From Thermasporomyces sp040195635 (GTDB lineage Bacteria; Actinomycetota; Actinomycetes; Propionibacteriales; Actinopolymorphaceae): a stretch of 64,000 nt of DNA. Below the pieces are notes generated by a model that saw only the letters and a program-made list of their open reading frames with translations, had not been told where the DNA came from and made no database searches. A program made the position numbers and the translations under genes. The DNA is taken from the NCBI RefSeq assembly GCF_040195635.1, contig NZ_JBEFTX010000013.1, positions 176,635 to 240,634 on the forward strand, in the 5' to 3' direction. The stretch's first letter is position 1. Each line of letters opens with the position of its first letter. Below, piece by piece: positions 1-7,871 of the stretch.

Positions 1-972
1 CACGGGCCCGAACCCCACCAGCTCACCCGGGTCGCGTCCCGCACGAGCGGCTGCAGCATCGCTGTGGCGTGCATGTCCGTCGTCGCGGGCCGGCGGGTCG
101 TGGTCCGCGGTCGCCTCTCCGGCAACCCGGCCTTCCGCTGCCAGCCGCAGCCAGGTTTCGAGGGGTGCGACGAGTTCGACCTTGGGAATGACGCCGTGCG
201 TGTCGAGGTGATGACCCTGAAGCAGGTCGAGGAACACGTCCGCCTCGATCTGGGTGAGCGTCCGCTCGCCGTCGGCCTCGTCGTGGATGGCCTTCGCGAC
301 CGCCTTCACGAACGCCTCCGCCGCGGCGACGCCCTCCAGCGGAAGCTGATCACCGCCGATCTCGCCGGTCCCCTCACATCCTGGGCCGAACCTCACCCGG
401 CGCTCCTCGATGGTTCGCCTGCGGCGTTCCGCCGCACCGTCGGGGTCGAGCGCCAGGACCTTGGCCCGCAACCGGCGGCTGATCTGCTGCTTGGTCAACC
501 CTGGCGCGAGGGGGAGGACGAACGCCTCTGCCTGGGGGGCAAGCTCTGGCGAGAGACTCGCGGTCTCGGCCGCGATCTCCTTGGCCTTGGCCAGGTCGAT
601 GCGTCCTGCGTCGAGTACGGCCCGCGTGCCGGGGAGTCGTTCAGTGAGTGCGTACGCGAAGGAGAGTTCGCGGTCAGCTGATCCCGGCGACAACGTGAGG
701 GCGGCCCCGATCTCGGCGGAGGCGAACTCGGTGAAGTGCTTCGTCAACTCCGGCGAGTCGGCCATGCATTCGGGCGAGCGCGCGACGAGTGTCATCACGT
801 CGTACAGCTGGCACGACGCCCACGAGGACTGGCGTTGCCACGCCTGCATCACGATCACCCGGGCGTAGCCGTTGAGCATTGTCGGATCGATGCCGGCCAG
901 GACGGCGGCAAGGTCAGGCCCCGGCGCCGCTTCTTTCAGCGCCGACAGGTCGAGCGCCTCGCTGTCGAACAT
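1..972 (-). CDS. DUF222 (HNH endonuclease-associated) protein, 5' part only
   Basis: An open minus-strand frame runs from an ATG at 972 to the window edge without a stop, giving 324 residues of the N-terminal part. It begins MFDSEALDLSAL. It contains a helical region with SPELTKHFTEFASAEIGAAL and VLDAGRIDLAKAKEIA, the pattern of the DUF222 (13E12-type) repeat family that often precedes a C-terminal HNH nuclease domain. The nuclease part, if present, lies outside the window. These proteins are multicopy in actinobacterial genomes and their role is not settled. The family call comes from remembered motifs. Confidence 0.75.
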   Translation of the reverse strand, partial: MFDSEALDLSALKEAAPGPDLAAVLAGIDPTMLNGYARVIVMQAWQRQSSWASCQLYDVMTLVARSPECMADSPELTKHFTEFASAEIGAALTLSPGSADRELSFAYALTERLPGTRAVLDAGRIDLAKAKEIAAETASLSPELAPQAEAFVLPLAPGLTKQQISRRLRAKVLALDPDGAAERRRRTIEERRVRFGPGCEGTGEIGGDQLPLEGVAAAEAFVKAVAKAIHDEADGERTLTQIEADVFLDLLQGHHLDTHGVIPKVELVAPLETWLRLAAEGRVAGEATADHDPPARDDGHARHSDAAAARAGRDPGELVGFGPV

Positions 973-1155
973 GCAATCGAGTATAGCGTAATGATCACGG
1001 CGGAGCAGACGAGAAGACCCTTGTGCGGCAGGTTCTCTGTTCGCCACGAGTGAACACGACGGATTCCTGCAAGGCGGTGAGGTCAGGCCGGGTGGCGTCC
1101 GACGGCAACGGTGAGATCCCACCTCGGGCGATGGCGACGTGGAAGGCTGACGGGC

Positions 1156-1980
1156 ATGGATGTGGCAGGTGCCTTCGGCGTCGTGACGGGCGCGTCGAGC
1201 GGAATCGGGCGGGCGGTCGCGCTCCGGCTCGCCGGGATGGGATGTCGCCTGGTCCTCGTCGGCCGGGACAAGGAGCGCCTGGACGAGGTCGCCGGGCGCA
1301 CCGGTGGTGAGGTGCGCATCGCCGATTTCGCCGACGACGAGAGCATCGCCGCGTTGACGTCCTGGTTGGCCGCGCTCGATCCGGTGCCGGACATTCTCCT
1401 CAACAATGCCGGCATCGGCGCCGTTGCCGATGCGGACGCGGACACCGATGACGAACAGATCCCCGGCGCCGAGTTCGGCGCCGGCGTCGACCTCCGTTCG
1501 GGCAAAGAACTCCCCGGCGCGGTGCTCGAACGCCTGCTGGCCGTCAACCTCCGCGCACCGATCGAGCTCACCAGGGCGGTGCTTCCCGGCATGCTCCGTC
1601 GTGGCAGCGGCCATCTCGGCTACGTCACCTCGATCGCCGCACTTCTCGGCGTGCCGCGCGAGTCGAGCTACGCGGCTGTCAAGGCAGCCTTGCATGCGTA
1701 CGGCAGAAGTCTGCACGCGGAAGTCGCCTCACGCGGTGTCGGCGTCAGCATCGTCGCGCCCGGCATCGTCGACACGGAGTTCTTCGACCGAAGGGGAGTG
1801 CCTGCCCGGCGGTTCCCACGTCCGATCTCACCGGACCGGGTGGCGGCACGGATCGTCCGGGCGATCGAACGCGAGCGGGCCGAGGTGATCGTCCCGCGCT
1901 GGCTCCGTATCCCCGTCGCGCTGCAGGCGGTCGCGCCCACGACGTACGTCCGACTCGCCGGCCGCCATGCCAGCTCGTGA
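1156..1980 (+). CDS. Short-chain dehydrogenase/reductase (SDR)
   Basis: A 274-residue NAD(P)-binding oxidoreductase of the classical SDR type. The cofactor motif TGASSGIG is at residues 11-18, NNAG at 83-86, and the catalytic Ser159, Tyr172 and Lys176 (YAAVK) are in place. An acidic stretch of about 30 residues after NNAG (around 88-120) is longer than in most classical SDRs. I chose the ATG at 1156 because the fold starts immediately after it and GGAAGG lies about 10 nt upstream; an in-frame ATG at 1111 would add 15 residues with no domain value. It is convergent with the hopanoid operon. The substrate is unknown. Confidence 0.85.
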   Translation: MDVAGAFGVVTGASSGIGRAVALRLAGMGCRLVLVGRDKERLDEVAGRTGGEVRIADFADDESIAALTSWLAALDPVPDILLNNAGIGAVADADADTDDEQIPGAEFGAGVDLRSGKELPGAVLERLLAVNLRAPIELTRAVLPGMLRRGSGHLGYVTSIAALLGVPRESSYAAVKAALHAYGRSLHAEVASRGVGVSIVAPGIVDTEFFDRRGVPARRFPRPISPDRVAARIVRAIERERAEVIVPRWLRIPVALQAVAPTTYVRLAGRHASS

Positions 1981-2022
1981 TCGTCACCGTCTCCGCCGCG
2001 ATCATGAGCGGGGAGCCAGGGC

Positions 2023-3033
2023 TCAGCGGCCGGTGACGGCGCGGAGGGACTCGCGCAGGGAACTCATCGTGGCGAGGACAGCGGTCGGTTCGTACCCACA
2101 GTGCGCCATGCAGTTGGCACACCGGTCGTCCCGACCACGGCCGTAACGCTCCCAGTCGGTCTCCTCGACGAGTTCGCGGTAGGTCGCGGCGTAGCCGTCA
2201 GCCATCAGGTAGCACGGCCGCTGCCAACCGTAGAGGGAGTACGACGGAATTCCCCACGCCGTGCACGAAAAGTCCCGACGTCCCTCGAGAAAGTCCAGGA
2301 ACAACGGTGAATGGTTCAGCCGCCACCGCCGCCGGTTGCCTCCCGCGAAGGCCTTGCGAAACAGCTCGCGCGTCTGCGTCACCCCGAGAAAGTGGTCCTG
2401 GTCCGGCGCCTTCTCATAGGCGTACGCCGGCGAGATCATCATCTGGTCGACCCGGAGATCGTCGTTGAGGAAGTTGAGCACGTCGATGACGTTCTGCGGT
2501 GTGTCGTTGGTAAAGAACGTGGTGTTCGTGGTGACCCGGAAGCCCTTGTCCTGAAGGAATCTCACGGCCTCCACAGCCTCGTCGAAGACTCCGTCGGCGC
2601 ACACGGACTCGTCATGGCGTTCGCGCAGCCCGTCGATGTGGACGGCGAACGCGAAGAACCGGGACGGAACGAAGGAGAACCGGTCCCACCACTTGCGCAG
2701 GAGCACGGCGTTGGTGCACAGGAAGACGTACTTCTTGCGCCGCACCAACTCGTTCACCAGCGTGTCGATCTGCGGGTGCATCAGCGGTTCGCCGCCCGCG
2801 ATCGACACCATCGGCGTACCGCATTCGTCCATGGCGGCAAGGGCCTGCTCCACCGGCATCCGGCGCCGCAGCTCGTCGGCCGGATGCTGGATCTTCCCGC
2901 ATCCCGCACAGGCGAGGTTGCAGGCGAAGAGCGGTTCGAGCTCGACCAGGAGGGGAAACTTCTCCCGACCACGCAGCCGCTGGGTGGCCAGGTAGCGCGC
3001 CATCCGCAGGCTCTGCCGCATCGGCATCCCCAT
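2023..3033 (-). CDS. hpnH: Adenosyl-hopene transferase, radical SAM protein
   Basis: A 336-residue radical SAM enzyme. The cluster ligands Cys38, Cys42 and Cys45 lie in CNLACAGC, followed by SAM-binding GGEPL (80-84). A cysteine-rich segment CANCMAHC near residue 310 resembles the C-terminal cysteines of HpnH. In characterised hopanoid producers HpnH couples a 5'-deoxyadenosyl radical to diploptene to give adenosylhopane. It is the last gene of the minus-strand hopanoid operon, with 2 bp between the upstream fusion gene's stop and this start. Function is assigned from family and context. Confidence 0.92.
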   Translation of the reverse strand: MGMPMRQSLRMARYLATQRLRGREKFPLLVELEPLFACNLACAGCGKIQHPADELRRRMPVEQALAAMDECGTPMVSIAGGEPLMHPQIDTLVNELVRRKKYVFLCTNAVLLRKWWDRFSFVPSRFFAFAVHIDGLRERHDESVCADGVFDEAVEAVRFLQDKGFRVTTNTTFFTNDTPQNVIDVLNFLNDDLRVDQMMISPAYAYEKAPDQDHFLGVTQTRELFRKAFAGGNRRRWRLNHSPLFLDFLEGRRDFSCTAWGIPSYSLYGWQRPCYLMADGYAATYRELVEETDWERYGRGRDDRCANCMAHCGYEPTAVLATMSSLRESLRAVTGR

Positions 3034-3035
3034 CC

Positions 3036-4598
3036 TCAGCGCACCTCTTTCGGCAACATGAAGCGGATGTCCTCGCGGGTGACCTCGCGTTCCTCGACGA
3101 CCAGCGGGCCGAGCCCGCCGAGCGCGTCGACCACGCTGTCGACGAGCTCGGTGGGTGCTGAGGCGCCCGCGGTCACCGCCACGGTGTCGGCGGCCGCGAG
3201 CCAGTCGAGGTCGATCCCGGACGCGTCATCGACCAGGTGCGCCGGAGTGCCGAGGCGTTCGGCGGTCTCGACCAACCGGTTGGAGTTGGACGAGTTTGCC
3301 GACCCCACCACGAGAACGACGTCGGCCTCGTGGGCAACCGACCGGAGCGCGCGCTGGCGGTTGGTCGTCGCGTAACAGATGTCGTCGGACCCGGGGGCGG
3401 AAAGCGCCGGGAAGCGTTCGTGCAGGACGGCGAGGATCTCCGCCACCTCGTCGACCGCCAGCGTGGTCTGGACGAGATAGGACACGTGGTTCGGATCGGG
3501 CACCTGGACCCGGCGCGCGTCGTCTCGATCCTCGACGAGGAGCATCTTGTCCGGGCGTTCGCCCATCGTGCCGTCGGTCTCCTCATGACCAGCGTGCCCG
3601 ATGAACAGCACCGTGTCTCCGCGATCGGCGAATCGGCGGGCCTCGCTGTGCACCTTCGCCACCAGCGGGCATGTGGCGTCGACGACGCCGAGGCCGCGCC
3701 TGTCCGCCGTGTCGCGTACGTCTGGAGACACCCCGTGCGCGGAGAACACCACTGTCGCGTCGGCGGGCACCTCGTCCAGTTCGTCGACGAACACCGCGCC
3801 GAGACCTTCCAGACGTCGTACGACATGGGCGTTGTGCACGATCTGCTTGCGGACGTAGACAGGTGGCCCGTTCTGGGCAAGCACCCTCTCCACGATGTCG
3901 ATCGCCCGCTCGACCCCCGCGCAGAACGACCGGGGCGAGGCGAGAAGCACCCGCCGGGAGGGCCGTAGCGCCGACCCCCACGCGTCGAGGGCGGGTACGA
4001 CGAGACCAAGAGCCCGCAGGGCCGTCCGCAGATGCCCGAGCGTCGCCGGCCGCAGCAACCGTTCCTCGGCCGGGTCGGCGATCACGCGGACACAGGCGGT
4101 GGGCGAGGGTCTCGGGGTCCCCTCGAGAACGTGGCGCTCGCGGAGCATATCCGTGGGATGAGACAGCAGCCACGCGGATTCCATGTCGACCGCGAGCGCC
4201 CCGGTCGCCCGCAGGTCCGCGCGGGAGGATCCCGACACGACGTGGTGCGCGCTCACCACCGGACCGGTGTGGACCGCCGAGCCGGCGCGGCGCAGTTCGT
4301 GCGTACGCTCGAGCGCGCCCGCGAGCAGCGGCGCGCTCGGGCAGGAGACCACTGCGCCGTCCGCGCCGTCGCGCACCTCGGTCGCCACCACCACGTCACC
4401 CGGGCGCAGGTCCGGCGACAGTGCGCCCGCGATGCCGGCGACCGCGATCCCCGCCGCCGAGCGTAGGTCCGCCGAGCCCGCGGCCTGCTCCGACCGCGAC
4501 CTGCCCACGCCCGTACGCCGAACGACGGCACCCAGCCCGCGTCGCAGGCGTCGCGCCTCCGCGTGGGTCGGTGCGCAGACGACGTACTGTCGCGGCAT
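3036..4598 (-). CDS. ispH: HpnG-like nucleosidase fused to IspH (HMBPP reductase)
   Basis: A 520-residue two-domain protein. Residues 1-205 resemble the phosphorylase/nucleosidase family of HpnG: GIAVAGIAGAL near 50-60 and VDMESAW at 137-143. HpnG removes adenine from adenosylhopane to leave ribosylhopane. Residues 215-515 are a complete IspH. The three iron-sulfur ligands Cys226 (SFCAGV), Cys310 (DATCPLVAKVH) and Cys408 (DDICYATTNRQ) are present, with HNAH near 255 and GTMGE near 343. IspH makes IPP and DMAPP from HMBPP, the last MEP-pathway step. The ATG at 4598 is preceded by GGGAGGCAGGAG; an upstream in-frame ATG at 4703 adds a repetitive leader without domain content. The fusion joins isoprenoid supply with a late hopanoid step. 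Confidence 0.88.
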   Translation of the reverse strand: MPRQYVVCAPTHAEARRLRRGLGAVVRRTGVGRSRSEQAAGSADLRSAAGIAVAGIAGALSPDLRPGDVVVATEVRDGADGAVVSCPSAPLLAGALERTHELRRAGSAVHTGPVVSAHHVVSGSSRADLRATGALAVDMESAWLLSHPTDMLRERHVLEGTPRPSPTACVRVIADPAEERLLRPATLGHLRTALRALGLVVPALDAWGSALRPSRRVLLASPRSFCAGVERAIDIVERVLAQNGPPVYVRKQIVHNAHVVRRLEGLGAVFVDELDEVPADATVVFSAHGVSPDVRDTADRRGLGVVDATCPLVAKVHSEARRFADRGDTVLFIGHAGHEETDGTMGERPDKMLLVEDRDDARRVQVPDPNHVSYLVQTTLAVDEVAEILAVLHERFPALSAPGSDDICYATTNRQRALRSVAHEADVVLVVGSANSSNSNRLVETAERLGTPAHLVDDASGIDLDWLAAADTVAVTAGASAPTELVDSVVDALGGLGPLVVEEREVTREDIRFMLPKEVR

Positions 4599-4599
4599 C

Positions 4600-4758
4600 T
4601 CCTGCCTCCCCTCGGGCGTTCGAGTCATCGGATTCCTGCCATCGGATTCCTGCCGGCCGGGCCTCATGCGAACCGGCTCCCTGGCGATCCGGGTCTCGTG
4701 CAAGCCGGCTCCCAGGCGATCCGGACTTTCTGTCGGCCGGATGTCACCTCAGCTGCCG
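4600..4758. repeat. Degenerate GC-rich repeats in the shc to hpnG-ispH spacer
   Basis: The 160-bp gap between shc and the fusion gene is the longest inside the hopanoid operon. It contains CGGATTCCTGCC twice in tandem near 4628-4655. It also holds two imperfect copies of a roughly 30-bp unit built on AACCGGCTCCCTGGCGATCC and AGCCGGCTCCCAGGCGATCC (about 4670-4725), and a CGGCCGG motif on both sides. No gene is evident. It may form mRNA structure; the function is unknown. Confidence 0.5.
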
Positions 4759-6723
4759 TTACATCGGCCCGCCGCCCCAGGTAGACCGGCCGAGCAGCCG
4801 GCCGAGGGCGCTGATCGGGAACACCATCCGGTAGAGGTGGTAGTTGATGTAGAAGTCGCCTGGAAACCCCGTACCCGTGAACTGCGGCTCGTCCCAGCTG
4901 CCGTCATCACGCTGCGAGGCCACCAGCCACGACATGCCCCGCATGGCCGCGTCGGAATCCTCCCGGTCGCCGGCGTGCAGGGCGAGCAGAGCCCAGGCGG
5001 TCTGCGAGGCGGTCGACGGACCGAGCCCCCGCCACGCGGGATCGTCGTAGGACCGGAGGTCCTCGCCCCATCCGCCGTCGTCGTTCTGGTGCTCCTCGAT
5101 CCAGGTGAGCGCGCGGTGGACGGCCCGGTGGCTCCGCGACACACCGGCCGCGACGAGGGCCGGTACGACGGCGCCCGTTCCGTACACGTGGTTGGCTCCC
5201 CAGCGGCCGAACCACGACCCGTCATCCTCCTGGTGGTCGACGAGCCAGCGCACCGCCCGCCGCACCGTACGTTCCTGGGCGAGGCCCTCGCGGGCGAACA
5301 TCTCGACGATGTGCGCCGTGACGTCGGCGCTCGGCGGATCGATCACCGCGCCGAAGTCGCAGAACGGAAGCTGGTAGGCAAGCTCGCGGGTGTTGTCGGC
5401 GTCGAAGGCGCCCCACCCGCCGTCCTTGCACTGCATCGCCCGCAGCCAGGCCAGCGCCCGGCCCACGGCGTCGTCGACTTCGGGGACCGCGGCCGTACGC
5501 CGCAGACCGAGCACGACCTCCGCCGTGTCGTCGGTGTCGGGGTAGAGGTCGTTGTCGAACTCGAACGCCCAACCGCCGGCGGGCGCGGTTGGGCGGCGTA
5601 CGGCGTAGTCACCGCGGACCCGGATCTCCTCGCCGAGCAGCCAGTCGCGGGCCCGCACCATGGCCGGCCGGTCGGCCGGGACGCCGGCGTCGCCCAGCCC
5701 GACGAGGGCGAGCGCGGTGTCCCACACCGGAGACTGGCAGGCCTCGATCCGCCGGACCGGGCCCTCCGGGCCGTCGGACCGGATCGTGAAGCGCTCCCAC
5801 CCGGCGATGCCGGACGCCAGCACCGGATGGTCCAGCGGGTAACCGAGCGCGTGCAGCGCCATCAGCGAATAGACCCAGGGCGGTTGGATGCCGCCCCACG
5901 AGCCGTCCTTCTCCTGCCGGGCGATGATCCACTCCGCCGACCGGCGCATCGCCTGCCGCCGCAGGGGAGTCAGCGGGCGGCGTTCGTACCCGTGCAGCAG
6001 CCGGTCGAGCCAGCCGAACGCACCCTTCCAACCGGTCAGCGGGTGAGGCGGGCGGGCGGCGCGGGCACCGGACCGCAGCTCGTGCGTGGTCACCCCCAGG
6101 TCCCGCCGCGGTCGCAACGCGCCGAGAATCGTCAGCGGTACGACGGTCTGGCGCGCCCAGCACGCCCAGTCGTAGAGGTTGAACGGCACCCAGTTCGGCA
6201 GGAACACCAGCTCCGGCGGCATCGCCGGCACGTCGTCCCAGCTCCACTCCCCGAACAGCGCCAGCCAGATCCGGGTGAAGACGCGGCAGCGTTCGAGGCC
6301 GCCGCCGGCGAGGACGAACTCCCGGGCGAGTGCCATGTGCGCTGCTTCGGGGTCGTCGCCGGCCAGCTTCAGCGCGACATACGCCTCCGCTGTTGTCGAC
6401 AGATCGCCGGGTCCGAACCAGGAGTTCGCCCAGGACCCGTCGGCCCGCTGCCGGCCGCGGATGAAGCGCGCGCTCTCCTCGGTCTGTTCCGGCGTACGGA
6501 TACCGAGGAACTGCCGCATCAGCAGGTCCTCGGCGTCCATCGTCACGTTGGTCTCCAGCTCGCCCTTCCACCAGCCGCCGGGATCCTGGAGGCCCAGCAG
6601 GTGGTCGACGGCCCGGTCGAGGGCGGCGTCCGCCTGGTGGAGGAGCGCGGAACGGTCCGCTCGACGTCGGTGCGCGACGACGGCTTCGCCGGATCGCCGA
6701 CTGGAACGCGAGGTCGTCGTCAT
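4759..6723 (-). CDS. shc: Squalene-hopene cyclase
   Basis: A 654-residue class II triterpene cyclase of normal length that cyclises squalene to hopene/hopanol at the membrane. The catalytic DTDD (396-399) lies in the conserved context FDNDLYPDTDDTAEV. Several QW repeats are visible: QEKDGSWGG (270-278), QCKDGGWGAFDADN, QEDDGSWFGRWG, QNDDGGWGED and QRDDGSWDE. The ATG at 6723 overlaps the stop of the upstream prenyltransferase by one base (TGATG), so translation is probably coupled. A longer upstream in-frame reading lies inside that prenyltransferase gene and is not used. Confidence 0.97.
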   Translation of the reverse strand: MTTTSRSSRRSGEAVVAHRRRADRSALLHQADAALDRAVDHLLGLQDPGGWWKGELETNVTMDAEDLLMRQFLGIRTPEQTEESARFIRGRQRADGSWANSWFGPGDLSTTAEAYVALKLAGDDPEAAHMALAREFVLAGGGLERCRVFTRIWLALFGEWSWDDVPAMPPELVFLPNWVPFNLYDWACWARQTVVPLTILGALRPRRDLGVTTHELRSGARAARPPHPLTGWKGAFGWLDRLLHGYERRPLTPLRRQAMRRSAEWIIARQEKDGSWGGIQPPWVYSLMALHALGYPLDHPVLASGIAGWERFTIRSDGPEGPVRRIEACQSPVWDTALALVGLGDAGVPADRPAMVRARDWLLGEEIRVRGDYAVRRPTAPAGGWAFEFDNDLYPDTDDTAEVVLGLRRTAAVPEVDDAVGRALAWLRAMQCKDGGWGAFDADNTRELAYQLPFCDFGAVIDPPSADVTAHIVEMFAREGLAQERTVRRAVRWLVDHQEDDGSWFGRWGANHVYGTGAVVPALVAAGVSRSHRAVHRALTWIEEHQNDDGGWGEDLRSYDDPAWRGLGPSTASQTAWALLALHAGDREDSDAAMRGMSWLVASQRDDGSWDEPQFTGTGFPGDFYINYHLYRMVFPISALGRLLGRSTWGGGPM

Positions 6724-7739
6724 CAGCGGTCCCGCCCTCTCAGCTGCTGGGCCACTGCGGTCAGCTCCCTCTCGACCTCCTGGTGCAGGCCGAGCGGAGC
6801 CAGGGCGTCGATGCCCGCGGCGAGGTGCCGGTCCGCTTCGGCTTCGGTCCACGTCCGGCCGCCGGCCTCGTCGATCCAGGCGGCGGCGTCGGTGAGCTCG
6901 GCGTCGGTGAGGGGAGTGGGCTTCGCGTAGAGCTCCCGGAGCTTCCCACCCGCCGCGGTCTCGGACGTGAGCGCGACGACGACGGGCACCGTCTTCTTGC
7001 GCGTACGCAGGTCCGAGAGGACCGGCTTGCCGGTCACGGCGGGGTCGCCCCAGATCCCCAACAGGTCGTCGGTGAGCTGGAACGCCATGCCGATGTGGTC
7101 GCCGAACTCCGACAGTCCGCTGCACAACGGCGTCGGCGCACCGACCAGCACGGCACCGAGGGACGCCGCACACGCGAGGAGCGCCCCGGTCTTGTCCGCC
7201 GCCATCGCGAGGCACTCGGTGAGGCTCACGTCGTCGCGCTTCTCGAACGCGACGTCCGCGCTCTGGCCGGCGATGAGCCGCCGGACCGTCCCACCCACCC
7301 TCCGGACGGCAGCCGGGACCGTGTCCGACGCCACGTCGGCCAGGACCTCGTTCGCGAGGGAGAGGAGTGCGTCGCCGGCGAGGATCGCGTCGGACGTCCC
7401 GAAGCGGGCCCACACGGTCGGCCGGTGCCGGCGTTCGGTGTCACCGTCGATCACGTCGTCGTGCAGCAGGGAGAAGTTGTGCACCAGCTCGCACGCGACG
7501 GCGGCGGGAACGCCCTCAGCCGGCGGTGCCTCCGCCGCGACCGCCGAGAGCAGCGCGAGCGTCGACCGGACGCCCTTGCCGGCGGCGCCACCACGGGTAC
7601 GGCCGTCGGCGTCCCAGAAACCGAGGTGGTAGCCGGCCGTGAGCCGCGTCGCGGCATCGAGACGGTCGATGGCCTTGCGCAGGGCGGGGTCCACCAGCCG
7701 GCGCGTGTCGATGCTGAACCGGTCCGAGGTCAGGGTCAT
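6723..7739 (-). CDS. Polyprenyl (farnesyl-type) diphosphate synthase
   Basis: A 338-residue trans-prenyltransferase. The first aspartate-rich motif is DDVID (94-98) and the second is DDLLGIWGD (224-232); the latter replaces the usual DDxxD with the DDxxG form seen in actinobacterial homologues. Within this operon it most plausibly supplies farnesyl diphosphate to HpnD. The start at 7739 has GGAGGT six bases upstream and overlaps the stop of a repeat-derived mini-ORF as ATGA. Chain length cannot be fixed from sequence alone. Confidence 0.93.
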   Translation of the reverse strand: MTLTSDRFSIDTRRLVDPALRKAIDRLDAATRLTAGYHLGFWDADGRTRGGAAGKGVRSTLALLSAVAAEAPPAEGVPAAVACELVHNFSLLHDDVIDGDTERRHRPTVWARFGTSDAILAGDALLSLANEVLADVASDTVPAAVRRVGGTVRRLIAGQSADVAFEKRDDVSLTECLAMAADKTGALLACAASLGAVLVGAPTPLCSGLSEFGDHIGMAFQLTDDLLGIWGDPAVTGKPVLSDLRTRKKTVPVVVALTSETAAGGKLRELYAKPTPLTDAELTDAAAWIDEAGGRTWTEAEADRHLAAGIDALAPLGLHQEVERELTAVAQQLRGRDR

Positions 7740-7807
7740 GGGACCTCCTTCGTCGGCCCCATGACCAAGGTGCTGTGCTTTTTCATGACCTCACTTCGTT
7801 CGGTCAT
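7736..7807 (-). CDS. 23-codon mini-ORF created by a tandem duplication
   Basis: Reading from an ATG at 7807 gives MTERSEVMKKHSTLVMGPTK followed by EVP and a TGA at 7738-7736. It is the second copy of the last codons of hpnE, born from the 68-bp duplication. It overlaps hpnE by 4 bp (ATGA) at its start and the prenyltransferase by 4 bp (ATGA) at its end, with a GGAGGT ahead of each start. Whether the peptide matters is unknown; its likely effect is to keep ribosomes coupled across the duplication. Confidence 0.45.
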   Translation of the reverse strand: MTERSEVMKKHSTLVMGPTKEVP

Positions 7808-7871
7808 GGGACCTCCTTCGTCGGCCCCATGACCAAGGTGCTGTGCCCTTTCATGACCTCACTTCGTTCGG
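7736..7871. repeat. Two tandem copies of a 68-bp unit at the hpnE/prenyltransferase junction
   Basis: The units 7736-7803 and 7804-7871 are identical except for two adjacent substitutions (GTGCTTTTT versus GTGCCCTTT on the plus strand). Each contains a GGAGGT ribosome site, the ATGA stop/start junction and the partly symmetric TGACCGAACGAAGTGAGGTC. Because 68 is not a multiple of three, the duplicated copy is read in another frame and makes the mini-ORF. Confidence 0.95.

Noticed and set aside
4183..6930. A 915-codon plus-strand open frame opposite shc and the HpnG-IspH gene
   Set aside because: It is the antisense shadow of GC-rich coding DNA. Its product is Arg/Pro/Gly-rich without motifs, and the opposite strand encodes recognisable enzymes.
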